64,000 nt of DNA, taken from NCBI GenBank assembly GCA_037157565.1, contig JAZHRO010000003.1, forward strand, positions 45,397,001 through 45,461,000, given 5' to 3'. Positions 57,631 to 64,000 of this stretch are shown piece by piece (positions within the stretch are counted from its first letter, which is position 1; the number at the start of each line of letters is the position of its first letter). The notes beneath the pieces were generated by a model. That model made no database searches, was not told the origin of the DNA, and worked only from the letters and a program-made list of their open reading frames with translations. Both the position numbers and the translations under genes were made by a program. The stretch comes from Thalassia testudinum (lineage: Eukaryota > Streptophyta > Magnoliopsida > Alismatales > Hydrocharitaceae).

Positions 57631-58854
57631 CTAAGGATTGAAAAGAAACGATTCAATGTCACTGAAATCTGAACTTAAATTAGTGATCTCGGGAATTGGG
57701 ACCTCAGAGTCAAAGTCGGAGAATGAATCATGTGAGCTGCGGTCGTAGATTGGCTTGTATTCAGGAAGCAGAGTTTCTCCAAAATCATGGTCGGATTCGA
57801 AATCATTGGAGATATTGCGAAAATCAAATTCTGACTGAGATTCGAGATCAAAGGTTCCACCATAGAATAAATCACATGATGTAGACTTAGCAGGCTGACT
57901 GGGGTCTAGCCTACATGTGAATTCTGAGCTTAGAAATGTGTTCTTATTTGGTCTAGGCTCAAGTTCTAGGCTTGTAGGAAAGACCCAATCAAAACCCTAC
58001 TCATCCAACTCCTCGATTTCTATATCATAAATTGGCGCGACTTTCAAAAAATCGATCTGATTCTCTGAGGATGTTGGAGAGGGATATTCATCAAATAGAA
58101 GCCTAAAATCGTATTCTTCTTTGAAAATTTCATCTTCTTCATACGGGGCCTCGTAATCTTCCCAAGACATTTCAGATCCAGATTTTAGGCTTAGGATGTG
58201 GGTTGAATCACTAGAATCTAGGTCTGAGTAACCTTTGAGGGTCACCTTATTAGAATAATGGGTGGGATTTACACCCTCGAGAGGTTCAGTGCTAATCCCA
58301 TTATTGCAGGAGTCTTGGAATTCTATGCTTGGTGATCCAGTTTCTACGGTTGACTCTATATTGTGTTTTCCTGCAATTGGAACTTCCCAACCTTCTTCAT
58401 TATCAGGCACATTATACTCCATCTGGGATGGGAATCCATAACGACTCTGTGCCTCAAACCCGAGATCTGAAAAATCGGATTGATCCTCGATATTGTTCCA
58501 AGAGGGTTCATCATCAATTTGGGGCATGTACGGGTATTTCTGATTGATAATTTGTTTCAATAATCTCATTATCTCTTCCCAATTTTCAAGATCATCTTGG
58601 TGTTGTTCCCAAAGTACAGGATTTGTTATGCATTGAAGGTATTCAAAGTTGTGTAATTTTTCTATCTCAATGTATCCTATTATGAGAAAGTCTCGGGTTG
58701 ATCCGTTTGTGGCTTCAGTCAATAATACTTGGGCACAGTTTATGATGAAGGTTGTGGTTGTTGGTACATTAACGTGAATGTCTTCTATTGGTGTTGAGGT
58801 TTTATATTCAATTTCATAGAATTCAAGGGCATCCTCCACCATCCTATCTCTCAT
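57631..58854 (-). pseudogene. Element N: ORF1, unrecognised protein of a non-autonomous LTR element (one stop)
   Basis: Minus strand, ATG 58854 (MRDRMVEDALEFYEIEY) to TAG 57633-57631: 407 codons with a single in-frame TAG at 57999-57997. Conserved with E ORF1 in three zones: residues 1-95 (TTTFIINCAQ, TNGSTRDFLI, IEIEKLHNFEYLQC), the LKQIINQKYPYMPQ region near 110, and the C-terminus (PIYDIEIEELDE, YGGTFDLES, DFES, YDRSSHDSF). The middle and end are rich in Asp, Glu, Ser and Pro and look disordered. No gag, zinc, protease, polymerase or membrane motif. It starts about 1.26 kb after the primer site, where gag starts in C and D. Function unknown; a packaging or RNA-binding role is only a guess. 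Confidence 0.82.
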
Positions 58855-60087
58855 GGAACTTGATTATTTAGGTTTCTTGAAAGGTAGTCCTAAGTAATTT
58901 GGCTGCATATTTGGATTAGATGGTGGAATCAAGATGTGGAACCAGATTTTGGATCAAGATGTTGAATCAAGCTGTGAACTGATTAGATTTGAATAGAGTC
59001 CCACTGAAATTTTATGTGTGTGCTCTAAAGAGAAGGGATGAGGGACTGGATGTGTCTTTGACCCAATCAAGGCACCCAAAGTAGTTTGGATGACTATGGA
59101 GGTTTGGGGCGGATGATGCCCCTGAATCGGAAAGTCGTCCACCTGAGAATTACCTGGGCAACTAGAGAGGGAGAGTCTCGCAAAGACCCCTACACGGTAG
59201 AGCATCCCCACGGGTTACAGGGTTTTCCCCACCCAACCTCTCTTGTCACTGAGATTCCAGGTAGACCAGAATGGGAACCCTGACCTCTTAAGCCTACCAC
59301 TTTTAAGACCAAAGGTGCTTTAGGGTTTTCACTTGAACTTTAGATGTTTTGGTGTTGTGACCTAATTTGGAGGTTGGTTGACCCAAGGGGTCAACTTCAC
59401 CTGACCTGCCCTAAAGATGGCAGAATGAATCTAGGTCAAGACCTAGAAATCACTCTGATTTGACTCTCAGGTTATTAGGTCCAAGGTTTTTAAGATTCAA
59501 GTGATTTTAGGGTTTAATTTTAGGGTTTTTCTTGCCTAAATCCTTTCAATCAAGGGCTTGGGTAGCATACTGATGCGGGTGGGTTTGTTTCCTTTTAAGC
59601 ATGCATGTGTGAACTAGCACTCCAAAACCTTACTGTAGAAACCCTAATTTGGTTCTATTTCCAATCCTCTTTGCTTTTCACAAAAGTTCTCTTTGGAATT
59701 AAAAAAAAGAAGTATGTAGTCCACGGAGATTCAGAAATTAAGCGTGATCTCTACTAGGCACAGGAACTTGTGGGGTAGAATCTAAAAATCGCTTCTACAT
59801 CAATAAGTTTTTGAAAAATTTTTCGCAAAGTCAAGAAACTTTTGACTTAAAGATGGTAATTACTATAACAGAAGGCAAGTGATTCCTACTTTGATTGCTT
59901 CTTTTTGTCTTCCCAGGATTAGGAGATGGATTAGGGAAGAAAAGAGAATTTACCTGCCCTGGAGTGGTTGATTTGCGTGGGAGATTTCCTAGTGAAATTC
60001 CTTGCAAGATCATAGTAGAACAAATAGGGCAAGTTAGTATTCAAATATAATAAAAAATAATGTAGAGACTAGTGATGGATTATGTGT
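58855..60087 (-). other. Element N: untranslated leader
   Basis: No coding signature. Minus strand shares with C, D and E the CAG|GTAAAT site (59957-59949), the AGGTGAAGTTGACC block (about 59390-59405) and the CTCTACCGTGTAGGGGTCTTTG block (about 59180-59202). A pyrimidine-AG motif (CTACCTTTCAAG, about 58878-58889) lies just before ORF1. The ORFs at 58954-59283 fall in conserved non-coding leader. Confidence 0.68.
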
Positions 60088-60090
60088 TGC

Positions 60091-60111
60091 TCCCCGGCAA
60101 TGACACTAAAA
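60091..60111 (-). other. Element N: decayed primer binding site
   Basis: Minus strand reads TTTTAGTGTCATTGCCGGGGA where D has TTTTGGTGCCGTTGCCGGGGA. The changes are transitions, several at CpG. It is preceded directly by the LTR end TTAACA. Confidence 0.78.
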
Positions 60112-61022
60112 TGTTAATAGCGCTTGATTGGGTTTTAAAAAGGTAGCGTTATAGTATAGCCAAAAAAGCGTTGAAGATAAATAAGAATTTTTATTACTCA
60201 AATGTTAAGTCCAAGGTCGAACACGAGTAAATGGAATTTATTCACTAACCTAAATAGATGTAATTTGAACACTTAAATCTACTCAAAATCTAATTCAAAA
60301 TATAATGCAGGAGTTCATGAATACTAAAATGTAGCAATAAAAAAGAAATTGAGAGGAATAGAATAAAAAAGTATTTGATTATTTCTTCTCTCTTCTTTCT
60401 TTTCTTCTTTGTTCTACTTCTTTGGATCTTCTCTGCCTTGATCTCCTTGCCTTTCTGCCTTTATTTCTCCTTCTTTCTTCTTTCTTGGCTTTGGCTCTTC
60501 TTTCCTTCTTCTTCTGCCTTCTCTGCAATTCTTCCTTGGCTTTTGATTTCCTTCTTTCTCTTTCTTCTTCAGCCGCACCTTCTCCTTCTTTCTCCTTCTT
60601 TCTTTGCCTTTGCTTTCTTGGCCCTTGCCTTTTCTTTGGTTGCACCCTCTCTGCTATAGTGCCTCTTCTTCCTTCCTTACTTAGCGTCCTCTGCTTTTCT
60701 TCCTTAGCTCCTTTGCGGCTGCAGCTTCCTCTCCCTTCTTCCTTTCCCTGCACATGTGATTGCAAAACCTACCCCTACCCTCCCCCACGTACACTCTCTC
60801 TCTTTTCTCTCTTACGTTCGCTCTCCCAGAGCCAATCGAGTATTCAGGTCGAGTTAAGCATACCCAGGTCCAGGCACACCGACGTGGGTGGTGTGTGAGG
60901 AGTGCTGGGTAAACAGGTCAGGCAGCCAGGTCTACGTAGCGTGGGTTGCGGATGAGGCAGGTGAGCAGGAGAGGGGACCTCACCCCATGTTTGGAGGCAA
61001 CCAACCGATATCACAAATTCAA

Positions 61023-61063
61023 CTTATATCGCTTACTACGTGCTAAACTTTCTGAGGTGGGAC
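61023..61063 (-). promoter_or_regulatory. USE plus TATA-like box in the N 5' LTR
   Basis: Minus strand GTCCCACCTCA (61063-61053) and ATATAAG (61029-61023), again 23 bp apart. Confidence 0.55.
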
Positions 61064-61966
61064 TAAAAGTCCCACTCGCTTCTCATGCACCCGTAAGAGG
61101 TTGCTCTGCCTAATTGTTGTAGCTGTTATGCCTCTCAAAGCAAATTTCCTGGTTAAATGTGCACATGAGGTGAATCCGCATCACCTGGGACCTAAGACCT
61201 AGAGCGCAACTGCCTGGAGCGAGCATGCGAACTTCTTCGCTTCTGCGCTAATGGCGACGGAGGCTCGATCCAGCGATCAATCAATACAGCCTTGCGGCCT
61301 CATTAAACCACATAGGGAGCTTCACTGTAACACGACGAAGGTGTCTAGGTGGGTGGGCGCCGCAGGGCGACCTAGGCGTGCGTGCCAAGGTTGCTCTGTG
61401 GCCATTGTGATGGGTGTGTTCGGGGGGCGCTTGGGGAGGTGATGGTGGTCGATGGAGATGGGGATAATGGTCAGTGGATGATGGCGGAGGTTCTGAGGGG
61501 TCTGGCGATGTGGATGGAGGTGTGGAGGTGACGGAGACACCTTGCTAGTGGTCTGCCGGAGGTGGAGAAGACGGTGGTGGTCTGCAGTGTCAAGTGGTTG
61601 AAAATAGAAATAAAGAAGGGGGAAATACAGAGAAGAGAGAGGGGAAGAGATTTGACCTACTTAAGGGACGAAGGGAGATAGGAGAGCGGCTGGCGCATAC
61701 CTGTCGCTGCCGGAGAAGAAAGTTCCAGTGGAGAGAGAACGACGACGATGAAGAGGCTTTTGGCGCGATACGGAGGAAGGAGGTGAAGATAGATCTGCCA
61801 CTGGTATTGTGGTAGAGCGGTGAGAAGAAGGAGGAGGAGTCGCTGGAGCTCGCTATACGCTTTGGCTATAGGTGAAGGGAAGAAATTTGAGGGTTTTCTC
61901 TGGCCAAGCCAAGCTGGATTTGAGCGGCCGGATCAGGGGGTCCTTTTATAGGTACTGGCAGAGGTC

Positions 61967-61999
61967 CTTGTGCTTGGAAGGCAAGCTTCCAAGCACAAG
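61967..61999 (-). repeat. Perfect 14-bp hairpin upstream of the TATA box, N 5' LTR
   Basis: Arms at 61967-61980 and 61986-61999, identical to those of the 3' LTR, 16 bp upstream of the minus-strand TATA box. Confidence 0.85.
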
Positions 62000-62895
62000 A
62001 ATCCTTGCCGAAGTAGGACTGTGCGAGAGATACCCATGTCTCTCGAGCGTTCGCACGAGAGATTGGGTGTGAATCAAGGCTGGAGATTGCATTCAGATGA
62101 TAGGGAATTCCTCAGAGAATCTCCCTTTCAAATCTGAGAGGGGATCTCTAAGGAATTAGGGAGAAATCCCCCTCGAATCCTCGTCGGTGTAGGACTCCTC
62201 CGCTGTAATGGCAGAGGGACCTAATTGCAAAGAGTGTCGAGGAAGATAGGGGGGGTCTACGTAGTGGTTTTCAAAAGATATGGGTTAAAATGTAATTGGG
62301 TGGACTATTTTGCAAAGTAGGTCAAGGTGACCTCCCCTTACGTCCAAATTGTGGTACAAACCTAATTTCGACCTAATGAATCCAATGGTGATGTTATATT
62401 TTAGGTTTAACCATGTTTGACTGCATATTTTGCATAAAAACCCAATCTAGGGCAAATAATGAGCTAAGACCCTTACTTAAGTCAAAATAGGTTCCAAAGG
62501 CTAATTTGAAGGTTCTAAACCCTATAGGATATTTTTCCATGAATTTTAGAGGGTTTAGTTGATTTTTATCCTGACCAGAACCTTATTGAATTATGTGAGT
62601 GTATTTTAGGGTTACAAGAAGTCATTTAATTCTTAGATTGCACATGAACCCATTTCTGACTGAACCAACTCACTTTTTATCTTATTAAGACCATTTAACC
62701 AATGATTAGCCCATGAGAAATCCCATTGATGTACTGCAATGGTAAAATTACAGTTTTACCCTTTGTTTCTTATTTTCTTCTCAGGACAGTTATTCCTTGA
62801 ATTAGGCTCTTCTATAGGTTATGTAGGAGCTTTTATTCTATTTTCTAAGTCAAAATGAGCTAGTTAGGGCTCATGATGGTGTTCCCATCAGTTGA

Positions 62896-64000
62896 CAAAG
62901 CCGCTCATTGGTTTCTGACACAACCACAATCAACACATGGGGAGAACTTCGAATCGCCTTCTTGCAAAAATTCTACCCCATTGGTTGCACCAACACGATG
63001 CGGCGCCAAATTGCGCATTTCCCCCAAGGAGCGGGAGAATCTCTACACGAAGCATGGGATCACTTTCTGGATCTCATGTGTAAGTGCCCCCATCACAAAG
63101 TTCCAAAGTGGGAACAAGTCCAATCATTTTACCACAGACTTCATGAAGATATCAAGCTCTTTGTCAATGAAACTTGTGGTGGTAGCATCATGGGTCAACA
63201 TGAGGATACGATCTGCAAAATTCTCGAGAACATATACGAGAACTCCCTGAACAATGAGTAATTGGGTGCGTACGACTGGACGTCCACTCGTGCATTAATA
63301 AATAATTGGGGGGTACACGAATCCCGAGGCCTTTCCATATCCGTTGATATGGAGTTGGTAGCCAGTCAATTGGACAAGGTCTCCATTATCGAGAAAAAGG
63401 TAGACAACATCACTCGTCATCTACGCAAATCCACCTTTACACCTCAAAGCACATATGTGCACCAGCCCACGAGAAGGGAGGCTGTGCACAACATCTAGCA
63501 CTCCCCGGGGATGGATCATACCCACACTCATTTGATTATGGCTTCGAAGGCAACTCCGAGTCAGCCCACCTTAGTTGGGGGAACTCTGAACCCCCATAAC
63601 CTAATTATCTCGAAGCTCCCCAGACCTACGAGGATCTTCATGTCGTCCAGAATAATCCTTTCTCCAACACTTACAACTCTAGATGGCGTAATCATATTAA
63701 CTTTTCGTGGTCAGGAATTAACTTGAATCTAAGACCTCAATTCCAACCTCGACCACAGGCTCTACGCCTTATCAGCCCACCCAACCAAGGCCAACTCAAA
63801 ACTTCCAACCTGGACCACCTAAAGAAGATCATACATCTTTGATTCTCTAGACCTTGGTTGACATGCAGAAACAACACAAAGAGGAGATCTCTGAGTTACG
63901 AAATCAACTGGCCCAACTGGCAAGTGCTCGCCAGCCTGGTGCACTTCCTTCTCAGCCTCTTCCAAACCCAAATAACGTACCAAACTAGAGGCACATTATG
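62896..64000 (+). pseudogene. Element D: gag, second part (runs off the window)
   Basis: Continues the gag of D after N: KAAHWF near 62896-62915, a 2-bp loss near 62930 (frameshift), then a 117-codon frame with NTWGELRIAFLQKFYPIG, HFPQGAGESLHEAWDHFLDLM, CPHHKVPKWEQVQSFYHRL and GQHEDTICKILE. A TAA at 63259-63261 breaks it where others have TCA. The frame continues to 63498 and then, shifted, to the NQLAQLASARQPG helix (63898-63940) and NPNN region at the edge. Same lineage as B and C; no zinc knuckle. Confidence 0.9.

Larger units (their letters stand above)
52571..62890 (-). mobile_element. Element N: complete non-autonomous LTR retrotransposon without gag-pol (10.3 kb)
   Basis: Minus-strand element with both LTR1 copies (5' at 60112-62890, 3' at 52571-55324), primer site, leader, ORF1, ORF2, 3' UTR and polypurine tract. 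Flanks GCTGA (52566-52570) and GTTGA (62891-62895) are the target duplication with one transition. Removing N restores the gag of D. No gag, protease, RT or integrase motif is found in either strand of the 4.8-kb interior. It must have been mobilised by another element's proteins; B/C/D-type elements share its LTR, primer site, leader and 3' UTR and are the obvious candidates. Confidence 0.92.
60112..62890 (-). mobile_element. Element N: 5' LTR
   Basis: 2779 bp, TGATGGGAACACCATCATGAG at 62890 to ACTATTAACA-type end at 60112. Minus-strand TATAAAA at 61944-61950, the 14-bp hairpin at 61967-61999, the USE/TATA module at 61023-61063, and the purine-rich tract at about 60380-60660. It has a short extra segment near 61631-61670 absent from the 3' LTR. 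Plus-strand Leu/Phe-rich frames at 60375-60898 mirror those of the 3' LTR and are not genes. Confidence 0.92.

Overview
This is plant nuclear DNA made almost entirely of dead or dying LTR retrotransposons inserted into one another. I found no ordinary host gene, tRNA, rRNA or CRISPR array. The evidence for a plant is Ty3/gypsy gag-protease-RT-RNase H-integrase pseudogenes of the Athila type, primer binding sites complementary to the 3' end of plant tRNA-Asp (TGGCGCC...), LTRs of 1.4-2.8 kb, and copies of the plant snRNA promoter box RTCCCACATCG inside LTRs. I cannot name the species.

Three LTR families are present. LTR1 (about 2.6-2.8 kb, starts TGATGGGAACACC or TGATAACATCATC, ends TTAACA) belongs to elements B, C, D, E and N and to solo LTR S3. 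LTR2 (about 1.4-1.8 kb, starts TGATRTAGACAYAT, ends CAATCA or CATCA) belongs to A and G and to solo LTR S2. LTR3 (2.1 kb, TGATAAATGC...TATCA) is seen once, as solo LTR S1.

Layout, left to right. Element A (minus) has RT at 1-609, S1 at 610-2754 (TSD TCTGC), protease and gag at 2755-5317, leader to 6636, and its 5' LTR at 6637-8031. A sits in the leader of element B (plus). B has gag from 8338, S2 at 10223-11981 (TSD CTGGC/CCGGC), protease to integrase at 11982-15611, a 3' UTR, and its 3' LTR at 17205-19763. B sits in the 3' UTR of G (19764-22266). G sits in the RNase H region of old minus-strand element F (22267-28899), whose gag is also split by S3 (24803-27479, TSD TTTGT). Element E (plus) entered F at 28900. 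Its 5' LTR is cut by the complete element C (30843-44614, TSD CCCTG on both sides). E resumes at 44620 and carries an unusual ORF. Element D entered at 48439, and its gag is cut at 52570 by the complete minus-strand element N (52571-62890, TSD GCTGA/GTTGA). D gag resumes to the window end. The two deepest chains are F>G>B>A>S1 and F>E>D>N.

Two kinds of element share LTR1. B, C and D have gag-pol. E and N keep the same LTRs, primer site and leader, and N also keeps the same 3' UTR, but in place of gag-pol they carry an unrecognised ORF1 of about 400 codons (N has a second short ORF). They look like non-autonomous partners packaged and copied by Gag-Pol from B/C/D-type elements. All eight LTR1 copies that retain the region carry a second, internal promoter-like module far downstream of the normal TATA box: a snRNA-type upstream sequence element followed 23-25 bp later by a TATA-like box, the spacing of RNA polymerase III snRNA genes. 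ORF1 and this embedded promoter are the most interesting things in the window.
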